Positions 34,801 through 45,399 of a DNA stretch of 64,000 bases are shown one piece after another. The stretch lies in assembly GCF_047663525.1 (NCBI RefSeq), contig NC_092594.1, positions 36,813,001-36,877,000 on the forward strand, read 5' to 3'. The position numbers and the translations under genes are program-made. The notes below the pieces were generated by a model. The model ran no database searches, was not told the origin of the DNA, and saw only the letters and a program-made list of their open reading frames with translations. The stretch is from Anas platyrhynchos. Taxonomy: Eukaryota; Chordata; Aves; Anseriformes; Anatidae. Position 1 is the first letter of the stretch. Every line of letters starts with the position of its first letter.

Positions 34801-36227
34801 CGCTGCTCCCGGTGCCAAAATCGGGTGGTGTGCAGGGCGAGTCCCTGCCCCTCGTCCCTGGGGGCTGGCCGCTCCCTTTGCTTTGGACCCAGAGCCACAA
34901 AGAGGTGCTGTGAGCTAGGAGCATCCCCGGCACCGCGACGTGCCAGGGGGATCTGTACCTCCATGACCGAAGCAGCAGGGCACGGCCCGGGTTCCCCCAG
35001 CTGTGGGGCTTGTCGCTGCTCTTTCTGTTCACAAATAACTTGGAAACTCTCAGAGCAGGGAACGGGAGGGCCCCCGTGAGCACAGCACCAGGCTCACTCA
35101 CTTTCGTATTCCGGTTTCAGGATTATTTTAATTTATCCGCCACCCAATCGCCCTTCAACCACAAGCTCTCAGGCAGCGAGCCGCTCACCCCCCAGGCCGT
35201 CGTTCTGGCCGATGTTTTTACTTCTGAAGTATTACAGCCAAAGCGACAGCTAATCAATCACGGAGCTGAGGGCACGGGCTCCCCCCTCTGCGTGGCCGTT
35301 TCGGGGAAGAGATCAGATTTTTTCCGCCAAGCCCATCCCGACTGGAACGCGAGGAACTGGGACATCTGCGAAACGGGCGCGCAGGCGGACGCTGGCATTT
35401 CCCCCGGGGCTGCCCCCCGCCCTGCCCTGCTCCGCAGTCCCTGCGCTGCTGTGCGTGATGGATTTTTGGATGCTCAACCTTTCGCTCGGAGCTTCGCGTT
35501 TGATTCCTGGGTTAGCCAGCGGACAAAGGAAATGCATCCCGGTGGTGCCATGTCCCACAGCTGTGCGCTGAGGGTTGTCTGCGTGTCCTGAACGGGGGCA
35601 CCGGAGACAGCCCCGTGTAGGAACACCCTTGGGGAGGTGACCATCGCGCCTCGAGCCCACTGGAGTTGCTCTTGCAGCCGTTCCACCTCCTGCTGCCACC
35701 ACCCCACGCCTGCCCAAAGTACTTGGGTGCTCCGAGCACCCAGCCTCTGCCATATGGACCTCAGCGACCCGACCACGGTCCAGCCCCACTTGGCAGTGGG
35801 ATCCAGGCGTCCCGGAGAGCTGAGCACCCCAAAGTGTGTGCTGGGGTGGTCACTTTGGGGAGGCTGTGCCCGTACCCCCACTCGCTGTGGGGTGCCACGA
35901 GTGGGGTCCCACTCTCAGCCCCCCAAGGATGCGATGCCTGCAGCCAAGCCCCACGGGACAGGCGGCTCGTGGAAGCGGAGGCAGCAAGGAGTCAGGGTGC
36001 CAGGAGTTTCTGTAGGGAACGGGGAGAGGCTGGAGGACACCAGGGACCCCCCCCCCGTACCCCAAAACCCCCCTGCAGCATCCCCGCGCGCCGCGCATCC
36101 CCCTGCGCGCCCCCAAAAAGTACCCCAGGCACTTCTCCCCGCCCCTCCCCGGCCCCAAACGCGGCTCCCCCCGGGACCACGACCCCACGATCACCCCCCC
36201 AAAATCCCCCCCGGCCCCGGGCCCTAC
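28832..36227 (-). other. KANK4: KANK4 intron 1 (about 7.4 kb)
   Basis: No coding exon is supported on either strand. The intron contains a four-unit 18-bp tandem repeat at 30606-30677, a CpG-rich patch with a minus-strand donor at 31,457 that could be an alternative first exon, a 15-18 base A run at about 34,134-34,151, and further GC-rich stretches at 32,300-32,600 and 34,680-36,050. The open frames in these GC-rich parts look like chance. Confidence 0.5.
30606..30677. repeat. 18-bp tandem repeat, four units
   Basis: Four consecutive 18-bp units start at 30606, 30624, 30642 and 30660, each close to GTGCAYGGNGRTGTCCTC. There are no length changes between units. The repeat lies in KANK4 intron 1. 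Confidence 0.85.
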
Positions 36228-36350
36228 CTGGCAGCGGCCGTGCCGCGGCCCCGCTGCCTCCTGCGGGCGGCCCCGGGCGCGGGGGGGGCGGAGCGGGGCG
36301 GGCCGGGGGCGGGCCCCGGGGGGGGCCGGGGGGAGCAGGACAGAAACGCA
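36050..36350 (-). promoter_or_regulatory. KANK4: KANK4 CpG-island promoter
   Basis: The block is dense in CpG and G/C runs, with repeated GGGGCGG/GGGCGG GC boxes on the plus strand at about 36,285-36,315 and no TATA box. It ends abruptly at a pyrimidine tract at 36,351. Its location around a good minus-strand donor marks it as the main KANK4 promoter. Confidence 0.7.
36228..36345 (-). other. KANK4: KANK4 noncoding first exon
   Basis: On the minus strand a CpG-rich stretch ends GCCGCTGCCAG and is followed by the donor GTAGGG. It sits at the promoter end of KANK4 about 7.4 kb upstream of the exon carrying the start codon, which has a separate acceptor. The donor position is read directly; the 5' end (transcription start) is a guess. 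Confidence 0.65.
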
Positions 36351-36462
36351 CTTTTTTTTTGTTCCTTTCCTCTTTTTTTTCTTTCTTTTTCTTTTCTCTT
36401 CCTCCACCCTTTTCCCCCTTTTCTCTTCCTTTTTTTTTTTTTTTTTTTTTTTTCTTTTCCTG
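36351..36462. repeat. Polypyrimidine tract at the KANK4 promoter edge
   Basis: About 110 bases are almost only C and T on the plus strand, including a T run of about 25 at 36,429-36,453. The tract abuts the G-rich promoter block on its upstream side relative to KANK4 transcription. Confidence 0.85.
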
Positions 36463-36798
36463 AATGTGTTATTGTCCTCGGTTCCTTTTTATTTTAATTT
36501 TTATTTATTTTTATATATTTTATTTATACTTTTCTAGCCCGGCGACTCATCCTATTTGCACACATGCAAATCAAAAGCAGCGGGAAGGGGAACCAGGGCC
36601 TGGACTGCATCTGCGCCCACTGCACCCACCCGACACCACCCACCCCGACTGGGTCCCACACCCACACCCTAATGGGGTAACATGGAGAAAACCTAAAGGC
36701 AGCACGACGTGAGCCCTGAGCCTCCTGGGGCATTTGTCTCACCCCATGCGATCTCCCTACTTGTCAGCTGCCCACCCACAGCTGGCCAAAAGGCCAAG

Positions 36799-37083
36799 GT
36801 GCTGGGCCCTATGGTGCTGGGCCCTATGGTGCTGGGCCTTATAATGCTGGGCCCTACAGAGCTAGGCCCTACAAAGCTGGGCCCTACAGAGCTAGGCCCT
36901 ACAAAGCTGAGGCTTACAAAGCTGGGCCCTGAAGAGCTGGGCCCTACTAAGCTGGGCCCTACAAAGCTGGGCCCTACAAAGCTGGGCCCTATGGAGCTGG
37001 GTTCCACAGTGCTGGGCCCTATGGTGCTCGGCCCTACGGTGCTGGGCCCCATGGTGCTGGGTCCCACAGTGCTGGAGCTACAG
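36799..37083. repeat. 15-bp minisatellite, 19 units
   Basis: Nineteen consecutive 15-bp units of the form GWGCTGGGCCCTAYR run with no insertion or deletion. Units differ only by substitutions (for example GCTAGGCCCTACA and GCTGAGGCTTACA variants), and the edges are the most diverged. Because 15 is a multiple of three, open frames run through on both strands (LGPTKLGPTEL on plus; GPSTVGPST on minus), but there is no sign of a gene around them. Confidence 0.95.
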
Positions 37084-40000
37084 GCTGCAGAATATGGCCC
37101 CTGGCCCTCATCACACCTCCATGGAAAAGGATGACAGGACAAGAGGCAGCACCCAGGGCAAGGTGTCTGCAGGCGAGCGATGTGGTCAGGGCTCCCCAAG
37201 CCAAGCTGGGAACAGTGCTCCCATCTCCCCACAGCTGCAAAGAGGGTTTTTTTCTTCACCAGAATCGCCATCTGTGGAGGTGGGAGATGACTCCCACATA
37301 ACTTTCTCCTCCCGTTCCCAAACAAACACTTCCCAACACCGCAGCAGGGCCCTGAGTTTGCTTGGCCACAGCCCGGCCCCGTGCTCGTGCCCAGAGCCCC
37401 GGCGGGTCCCTGAGCTGTGCTGAGAGTGACGAAGCCGATGCAGCAGGCACTTCGGGCACCTACAGGAAGCCCTTGTGGTTGCTGGCATTCGGCTGAGCTT
37501 GTGTTTTGTTCTCCTTTCCCAGGGGTTAGATTAAAGTGCTAAAAAGCGTTGGGGGGAGCTGGGTGAAGAGGTGAAGCGGTGGCAGTTCACAGCTCTGCGC
37601 ACATCTCTGAGCAGGCCTGAGGCGGGCCGGTTGACAGCAAATACCCAAAAAAAGTGCTTGAGCAAACCAAATATAAATGAGTTCCCCTTTTCAGTCATTT
37701 AGGTTTTACTCGCCCGATATCCTGGAAACAAAGAAGCTCTCTTCCACGTACACAATCACAAGGTTTTAAAAACACCCTGCCCCATTCGTTTTGGACAGGC
37801 CGCCCACTCCAAGGAAAGGTTGGGAGCCATTCAGGGCCGTCGGGATGTTTATTTGTCAAAGCCCCAGGCCCTTCACATTACTTCTGGAGCCAGACAAAGC
37901 CTCTCGGAGGATTTTTCTTCCTGCTGCAGAAAATGCTGGGTGAAATTCCACGGGAAGAGGTCAGCCCAGCCCCTGCCGGCCCCGCTGCCCCCAAACCCTG
38001 TGGCCGGATCCTGCTTGAGGGCAGGCACCAACCCGTATTTGTAGCAGCCTCAAAGGTTGATCTGAGAGGGGCAAACACCACCGACCAAACCATGGGTCCC
38101 TAGGGTCTTTCAAGCCCTGGCGAAGCTTTTGTTAGGTGTGTTTTTTAAGGGCTTGGCCGTATCCCCTGCGGGTAGGGAGCGAGCAGGCGGGGCAGGAGCA
38201 GCGGAGGTCAGAGGTGGGGAAGCTGTGGGCGAGCTCCGAGCTCTTTAATAGCTTTCGGATGCTCGTGGCAGTGTTTTTCAGCACGAGCAGTGCTAACAAC
38301 CAAACCGGGTGTGTGGCGTGTGCCACGTAGGAACTGCACGGCCTTTGCCCGTATGGAAGCCGTGGCTACCAATTTTCTTTAAAAGCAGGAGCGGTTTGGA
38401 TGCTAGGGAAGGGGTTCCCTGGGGAAATTGTTTTCCCTCAGGTGGTGGGATTTATTCCTGCAGGAGACCTGCCCTCGCCTTCTTTGCAGTGGGCTTTTTC
38501 CCTGGCATCTCCAAAGTGCAGGCGGACAGGAGCGGGCTGAGGCTGGGAGGAAGGGCTTTTCTCCATGTTTCTTCCACACTCTGTAACAACAGGACCAGGG
38601 GCTGATGTGAACGAGTCCTCTTGGCAAGGCAGCCCCAAATCTCTGTTCTATAGCATGCTGCACTTGTGCCAACATCCATTTTTGTAGCAAAAATGCAGAC
38701 TGCTCCCCCTCGCAGCACGAGCTCTGCCTTTTACGGTCTGCGATGCTAAAGCCACGTTCACCCATTTGGCATGGCCGTGGGCTTCCACGGGCACTTTTTG
38801 GTTGGGGCAAAGGGGCAAAAGGCTGCTGGAAGAAGGATCTCGGTGCTGCAGGCCTATCGCTCTTAACCTAGCGAGGTGGCTCCATTTGGGAGCAAGCTGG
38901 ATTCAGGGGGAAAAGCTCGGTGGGCAGCTGGGAGGAGAAGGTGAAGCCACCAGGAACCAACCTCGTGCTCCATCAAACACCAACAGCCCGGTGCTGAGCT
39001 GTGCACGTCTGCTGATCCCCAGGCAGGGATGGAGAAGGCTTCTTTTCCTCCCAGCACATGGGCGACTCTTGTAATGTTCAAACCAAAACATGTGAGCCTG
39101 CCTGTCAAATCAATTCGCTGCAGCCCTAAAAGAAATTGCTTTGTCTTTGCAAGCACAGCCAATAAAAGGCATTGCACAGAGCATGGTCAGCATCAGCGCA
39201 GCTGGAAAACATCCATCTGCAGACCCCAAATCTACTTAGGGAAAGGGAAATTTTTATTTCTGTTAAACATGCATCTTGTAAAATACAATGATTTCTTTAT
39301 TTATTTTTTTTTCATAAATCTACTTTTATGGTTGTTTTCTGTTCCTGCTTTCCATCAGCCTGAATCTCTGAACGCTGCTTATCTCTTAGGGAGTGATTGT
39401 ATTTCATGTTTCTGCACTAAAATGAGGGTAAATTGGGGTGAAGCCAATCCAGCTTCACGTGTGTTGCACTCTTCAGGTGAAAGAGACCACATGAGTTGGA
39501 TGCCAGGAGGCTTGGGGGCCATTTTCCCATAAGAGCATTTCCTCCCACCCCCTGCACTTCCACCCTCCACCCTGAAGGATGACACGTGAGCCCATGTCAT
39601 CGAGACCATGCCATCACTACCAAGCTGCTCCTACATCCCTTCCCATCACAAATGCCTTAATAAAGTTCCTCTTGTACCGGGGTGCTTCATCTCACCTCAA
39701 GCACGGTGTCTTTGGCAGTAACACTGTCTGTGTTGCATTTTCATGTACCCGAAGTGCCCACGAAGGGCAAGGAGCCCAACGAGCATCACTGCATCCCACC
39801 CCTGCGGTCCCCTCCACGGTGTGGCCGTGCCAGGTTCATGAAGGGCCTTTTGTGGTTTCCTTACAAACTGCAGAAATGCCTCTCAGCAAACTGAGTGCCT
39901 GAAGTTTGCATTTTTACAAACGAACCATCTCACCCTGATGTCTCACACCTCCGCATGTGGACACACCACCCGGGTTTGAGACAAGCGAAGGCATCTGGTG

Positions 40001-43000
40001 GAGGTGGCTCCCTGAGCAGAGCTGCAGCCAGCAGATGGTGCAAGAAGGCTCGGCTTTGTGTTCGGCAGGGCTTAGTGCCTCCTGCTTCGGCTTCCCAGGG
40101 AAAAGATATCCCAGATTACAAAAAAAGAGACAAGGAGAGATTTTATTTTGATTCTGTTTTAATGATGGGTTGCAAATACAGCACCTGGCTTCTCGTTTCT
40201 GTTCCTGCCCATAACGGAGAGCTGCACCTCTGCTGCCAGCGGGGCTGTGGAGCCAGATGTTACATTCCTCTGCTCAGCAGGCTGCAAGTTGTGAAATAAA
40301 ATATGCCTGGGCAGACAAAAGATGGGGGAAATACCCCTAACAATGCAATGAGACTGCTTATAGAACATATTTTTTTATTTTTTTTTTCTTTCCTGCAGTA
40401 CAGGACTTGGCGTTCAGGAAGACTCAAGGCGAGGGGATCTGTCTGGGACCAGCTCACAAAACCCTCTCGTGTTTGGCAGATTTTCAGTGCACAGACCCCA
40501 CATGTGCGTTATTATGACCTAACCTGCTTTATCTCTACGCTATGGGTGTCATCGTTGTTATTTTCTTAAGTGTAATAGATGCACGTGCAACTCGAGGGGG
40601 TTCACAGATCTCATCCGACTGTGTTTTCTCCTAAGAAAGAGAGAAACGAGAGCTGTGGCTGTGTGCTGCCTGTGCTGTCAGGAGCAATGGATCCTGATCT
40701 CAGCAACGACAAACTGCAGCCCGGAGGAGCACACTACTGAAAAGCTGAAGTTTGTGTACTGAAAGCTGATGTTTTGTGGCTCAAGGCTCCAGTTGAAGTT
40801 CGCTATTTGGCAGCTGAAACGAACAGGAGCTCGCTGCAGGCTTTACCGTGGAGTTTACAGAACCGTGGCAAGTTCTGATTTATGATTTCCTGCGTTTCCT
40901 AAAGTCTGTATCTTTAAGGGTGCCTAATCTGAAGCTCTTTAGGCAACAGCTGGCCACACTCAGGTCAAACTTTCTGGCTAGGTTTTAAAAGGAAGGGACT
41001 GGAGCTGGGGTAACCCCTGCCTCCCTCCTGGTGCTCGTGCCCTGCACAAGCGGCTCTGCCCTCAGCATCAGCCAGATCTGGAGGGGAACATCCCATGGCC
41101 AGGATGAGATGGCAGCTCTGCTCCTGCGGACACCAAGCCACAAAAAATGGACCTCCTGAGTTACTGCAAACCAGGCAAAACTCTGGTGAGTCTCCTCTTT
41201 CAAAGGCTCTGTGTTTCTACAGCAGCCAGATTGTTCCCATGTGCACCCACGTGGTATTTTCTGGTCAGTATTCTCATTCTTGTGAACGGTTTCGTATTTT
41301 TCCAGCCATAGGGCATTTATCTAAGAGTTGTATTCCTCAAAAATGAAATAGATTTTGCAATTGTGACCACTGGAGAGCCAAGGGCAGGTTTCAGATCTTC
41401 CTGCTCTGAGGTCTCCAGGAGATGCCAGACCTCTAATTTACGTAGCTCAGCAACAACTCGAGATCGTGGGGCTTTTCCCCTGCAGGGGACAGTGCTTTGT
41501 AAGGAAGCCTTCCCCCAAGAGTCCCCCAAATCCCATCCCCTGGGAATCTGTTCTTTCCAGGCATTTCACCTGGTTATTTTGGGCTGTGTCCGTGGAGATT
41601 TCTCATCTCCCAGCGTGGTCATTTTTATAACACACGGCTGCGAAGTCGATAGCGCTGGACATAATTCAATCTCGCCCATTTGGGTGTCTCAGGACCGTAC
41701 GCACGCAATTACTGCCTCTTGCACCTGCTCCCTCGTCGGGCCCCGTTCGAAACACTCCTTCACTGTAAGAAGCCCGAGCTGCAGAACCTCTAGACAACAG
41801 CTCCTTTATTGAGCTTGCTAAGCAGCCATAAATATTTAATTAGGTGTTGCTCTATTTCTGGAGAGATACAGAAAAGAAACCAATTTCCTTACATTTGAAC
41901 AGAACACCACCCCGCTGGAGAGACTTCCCCGCATTGACTGGTGACAGCGAGCCATACATTAAGAGGGTGCATAGAAATTTGTGCGAAAGGCTGGCAAAGA
42001 GGAGAGGTTTCTCCTAAGAGTGGTGGTGTTGTAGTCCGTCTGATCACCTGGTGTGGGTAGCCTGCCTCTGCTGTGTCCTTGATTTCTTGTCCTTGGCTTT
42101 CCCCCAGAAAAAAAACTCATCTCCGCGACATCTCTCTTCATCTTCCTGATTCCTACTCAAGAACCATCTGATCATTTCCCCCTTTTTCATGGTTGAAAAA
42201 TAAATAAGGAGATTAAAGAAGCAAATCCTAAAATGCTGCAACTGCACTGACCTCAAATCATCATTTGATGTCATAGAATTAAAATTAAATGCACTAAAAT
42301 CAATAGTAATTAATGTTTTAATGAATATAAAGTTTAGTTTAAAAATATGCTCTTTGTATTGTGAACAGTGAGGGGAACTTAAAGATAATTCATCCAAAAT
42401 ATCTCTTTTAATTATATTGACTTTAGAAAACATAACTGACTTAAAAGTAAAGATTAAAAATTATGTTTGGTTTGGTCAAAATAATGATGATGGGGAATTA
42501 GCTAGCAGTTTATAAGCATGTTAAGGGAGAGAAATTATTTAGGGCAGGAGAAGGTTTATAAATGATCAGGTGAAATTACCAGTAGAAAAAGTACAATGCA
42601 CTCAGGAGGAGATCTGCCACTGAGATCTACCAGGCTGCACATCACGCAAATGGTCTTATATCGTGTTTGTTAAAGCAGACAGCAAACCATGCACTTGACA
42701 GGGTAGACTTTTATTGAAATGCAATACAAATAAGTAAGAAACCACTTCGGTCATGCCATTTGACAGGGATGTACCAAACCCAAGGCTGCCTGGAACGACC
42801 GACTCCTGCCCTTGGAGTTTATTCCAGCCCAGGATTGATTCAAGGTCCAAACACCGACAGATTTCACCTGGTCCCAGTTGCATGGCCCTGTTACTACCAC
42901 GGTCCTAATTGCCCAACAGCTCCCAGCTCCTGCTGATGGGGCTGCTCAGATGGCCACTCAAATGGGCAGCATGAGGCAGATTTAATGAAACGTGTTATTA

Positions 43001-43830
43001 AGGAACCAAGCAGTTACGTGGCTTTGGGGCACCACCCACATAGACAAGACTTCCTAAGACTTCTTGTCTCATATGAGACAACCTCTGCAGAGCTGGGTGT
43101 CCATGAGCTGGTGGGGTCACCAAAACCCATACGGGATCTGCCCACGGGTGCAGGGCAGGGCAGCAGACCCCAGACCCCTGAGGCACTCGAACAAACACAA
43201 AATCCATTTAACTTCCACTGGGAGCTCTCTATCTGGCCAGCTTTGAGGCATTGTCAGTCCCACTGGACAGATAAATAAGTTTTTAGCTCAATATCTACCT
43301 TGAGCCTCTGAACTTTGGTTCCTCAAGTGATGGGCCTGTCCATCTGCAGGTATTTGAGTGTATTTTGCCCTGTAAGGGATAGCCAAATATGTGTAGCTTG
43401 TGTGTGCATGACTGTCAGAGTATTTATCGTTTCTGCCATGATTCAAATGTATATTTAAGGATATTGATTTACAGTAATAATTAATTCATGTAGCGAGGTA
43501 AAAAAAAATCCAAAAAGATCGCAAAGAACTTTTCAAAATTAAATTGCTATAAAAAACATTCTTTTGTCTAAGAGGCAGGCTTCCAATTTTGTTCTATCAC
43601 TTCCACATCTGCCACAGCAAATTGCAAAGTTATCCATTGCTGTGCAGGAAACCCAAAGAAAGAGCCCCCGGGGAGCTGCCTGAGGGGGGGGTAAAACACA
43701 GGCACACAGCAAGGACGGGGCCAGCACTGAGACCTTTCGGAAAATGGTGTGGATCTAAGGCCAGTGCCTGGGCATGGCTGAAAGTCAGTTGTGAGACTAA
43801 TTGGGTAAAATATCTTAGTGAATAATTAGG

Positions 43831-43852
43831 TTTTATTTATTTATTTATTTAA
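43831..43852. repeat. TTTA microsatellite
   Basis: About five TTTA/TTAT units, interrupted only at the edges, in the AT-rich part of the KANK4-USP1 intergenic region. Confidence 0.85.
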
Positions 43853-44950
43853 GCAAAGTTTTCCTGTGAGTCATGGGTGTGATCCCAGCAAAGAAGTGTC
43901 CTGCCTTACCAGGCTTTTCTCGTAATGCCACTGGTAACACCAGCGCCTAAAAAGTCCACCTGCCACACAGAACTCCTCAGTTCTCAGAAAAAAAGTGAAC
44001 TTTTGTAAGATTTCTGGCATTTTGGGTCAATATTCAATTCTACGGTGTTGTAGCCTACAGACCTAATATAGCCGATTTATGCTTCGTAAGATGTGTGGTG
44101 ACATTGCTGCCACAATTCTCCCATCTCATGCTAAGTCCCACGAGAGAAGAGCTGTGAGGAACCGGCCTTATAAGGCGTAAATATGGACCGATTCTCACAA
44201 ATTTGTGAAGCGTGCGAGTGGCAATGGGTGTATGGGCGAGAGCTCATCAGCAAGCGGAGCCACGAGCGGATTCCTGGCTGAGCAGGGCGGTTCTGTGTTG
44301 TGCAGGTGTTCGTTTCGCGCACTGCTTGGGAACAGTTTTTTTTATTAACACTTTAATTATTTTTATTAAAACGCCCGCACCACGCGCGTCCCCCCCCGGC
44401 TTCTCCTCAGGGCGGCAGCTGCCGCGCCCCCCCCCTCAACCAGCCGCGGGGGGGCGCTGCGGGCCGGCTGCCGCCTCACGGCGCCTCCCGCCGTGATTGG
44501 CTGAGGCGGGAAGGGGCGGGGCTTCCCTGGACCAATCCACCTCCCCCTCCGGAGGGGGGGGGCGGGGGTGTCTCTGCGGAATGGTTCGGCCCAGCCGCTC
44601 CTCCCCCCCCCTTCCTGTTCCCCCGGCGCGAGTCCCGGGCCTCGGCCAGGCCTTTACCAGCGCCCGCGCGCGCTCAGGCAGGACCCCGCGGGCTGCCCTT
44701 TGCACTGCCTGATGGCGGAGACAGCGTTTCGGCGCCAGTACCACCGGCAGAGCGCTCGCTGGGGCATCTCCTCCCCTCCCTCATACAGCGAGCGGACGGA
44801 TCTCTTCTTCCACATTGCCTCCGCGCTTCCAGCGCGCTCCCACCTCTCCTCCTCCTCCGGCGTTTGACGCGGGCAGCCCGCGGCGGCTGGGCGCGAGGAG
44901 CGCGGCGGGCGGGGGTCCTGGCGGCAAGGCAAACGCGCCAAGTTTCCCGT

Positions 44951-45039
44951 GGCGGGGCGGGCGGCGGGGCCGGGGCCCGCGGGCTCCAGAGCGACGGGCG
45001 GCGGGGCCGGGACGGGCCGGGAGGGGCGGCCATGTAGCG
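44951..45039 (+). other. USP1: USP1 noncoding first exon (5' end uncertain)
   Basis: The donor GTGAGC follows CATGTAGCG at 45,039, and the next acceptor (GCCTCAG) is at 45,207, so the 5'UTR is split by a short intron of 168 bp. The exon's start is not determined. It contains an ATG directly followed by TAG at 45032-45037, a start-stop upstream ORF with G at -3. Confidence 0.6.
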
Positions 45040-45079
45040 GTGAGCGCCGGGGGACGGCCACGGGGGCGGCGGGGCTGGG

Positions 45080-45160
45080 GCCGAGGGGCTGTGAGGGGGC
45101 TGAGGGGGCTGTGAGGGGCTGAGGGGGCCGTGAGGGGGCTGTGAGGGGCTGAGGGGCCGG
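45080..45160. repeat. GC-skewed tandem repeat in the first USP1 intron
   Basis: Imperfect units of GTGAGGGGCTGAGGGGGC repeat four to five times, putting runs of four to five G on the RNA-like strand just after the first donor. Confidence 0.85.
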
Positions 45161-45207
45161 TGCCGGGCTCGGTCCGGGCCTGACGCCGCCCCCCCCGCTC
45201 GCCTCAG

Positions 45208-45399
45208 GCGGCGTTTCCCGTCCGGGAAGATGCCCGGGGTGCTCCCCAGCGAGAGCGGGGCGGCGTCGCGGGGCAGCCCGTCGAAGCGGAGCCGGCTGTC
45301 GCTGAAGCTGTTCCAGAAGAAGGAGGCCAAGCGGGCGCTGGACTTCGCCGAGCCGCAGGACGGCGGCGGGAGCAGCCCCGAGCCGCGGGGAGGAGACGT
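45208..45399 (+). CDS. USP1: USP1 exon with start codon
   Basis: Acceptor GCCTCAG; 22 nt of 5'UTR; ATG at 45230. It reads MPGVLPSESG, then SPSKRSRLSLKLFQKKEAKR, the conserved basic N terminus. I chose the donor GTACGT at 45400 because it alone leaves phase 2 for exon 46187 (giving DVDQVVPAAQ). GTGTAC three bases earlier in the same stretch would break the frame. Confidence 0.92.

Larger units (their letters stand above)
36463..44389. other. KANK4-USP1 intergenic region
   Basis: No gene could be supported. The region contains the 15-bp minisatellite at 36,799-37,083, moderately GC-rich single-copy sequence to about 41,800, then AT-rich sequence (42,170-42,560, 43,430-43,560) and a TTTA microsatellite at 43,831-43,852. 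Any enhancers for the two divergent genes would be here but cannot be read from sequence alone. Confidence 0.55.
44390..45229 (+). promoter_or_regulatory. USP1: USP1 CpG-island promoter and 5'UTR region
   Basis: A dense CpG island has an inverted CCAAT box (ATTGG) at 44496-44500 and a direct CCAAT at 44532-44536, about 36 bp apart, with the GC box GGGGCGGGG at 44513-44521 between them. E2F-like sites are TTTCGGCGCC at 44727-44736, TTTCCCGT at 44943-44950 and TTTCCCG at 45214-45220. No TATA box is seen. Paired NF-Y sites with E2F sites are typical of S-phase genes, which fits the known cell-cycle control of USP1; their function here is inferred. Confidence 0.75.

Noticed and set aside
35637-36497. 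286- and 265-codon open frames over the KANK4 promoter
   Set aside because: CpG- and C-rich composition removes stop codons in several frames; the translation is Pro-rich low complexity ending in a polypyrimidine tract.
36429-36540. Minus-strand A25 with several upstream AATAAA words as a retrocopy tail
   Set aside because: The upstream sequence is itself AT low complexity and no flanking duplication is visible.
36693-37325. Open frames on both strands through the 15-bp minisatellite
   Set aside because: They stay open because the repeat period is a multiple of three; no start context, exon signals or homologous protein.
44712-44867. ATGGCGGAG-type start on the plus strand in the USP1 island with a short open frame
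   Set aside because: About 52 codons, no similarity recognised and no splice donor joining it in frame to USP1; treated as 5' flank.
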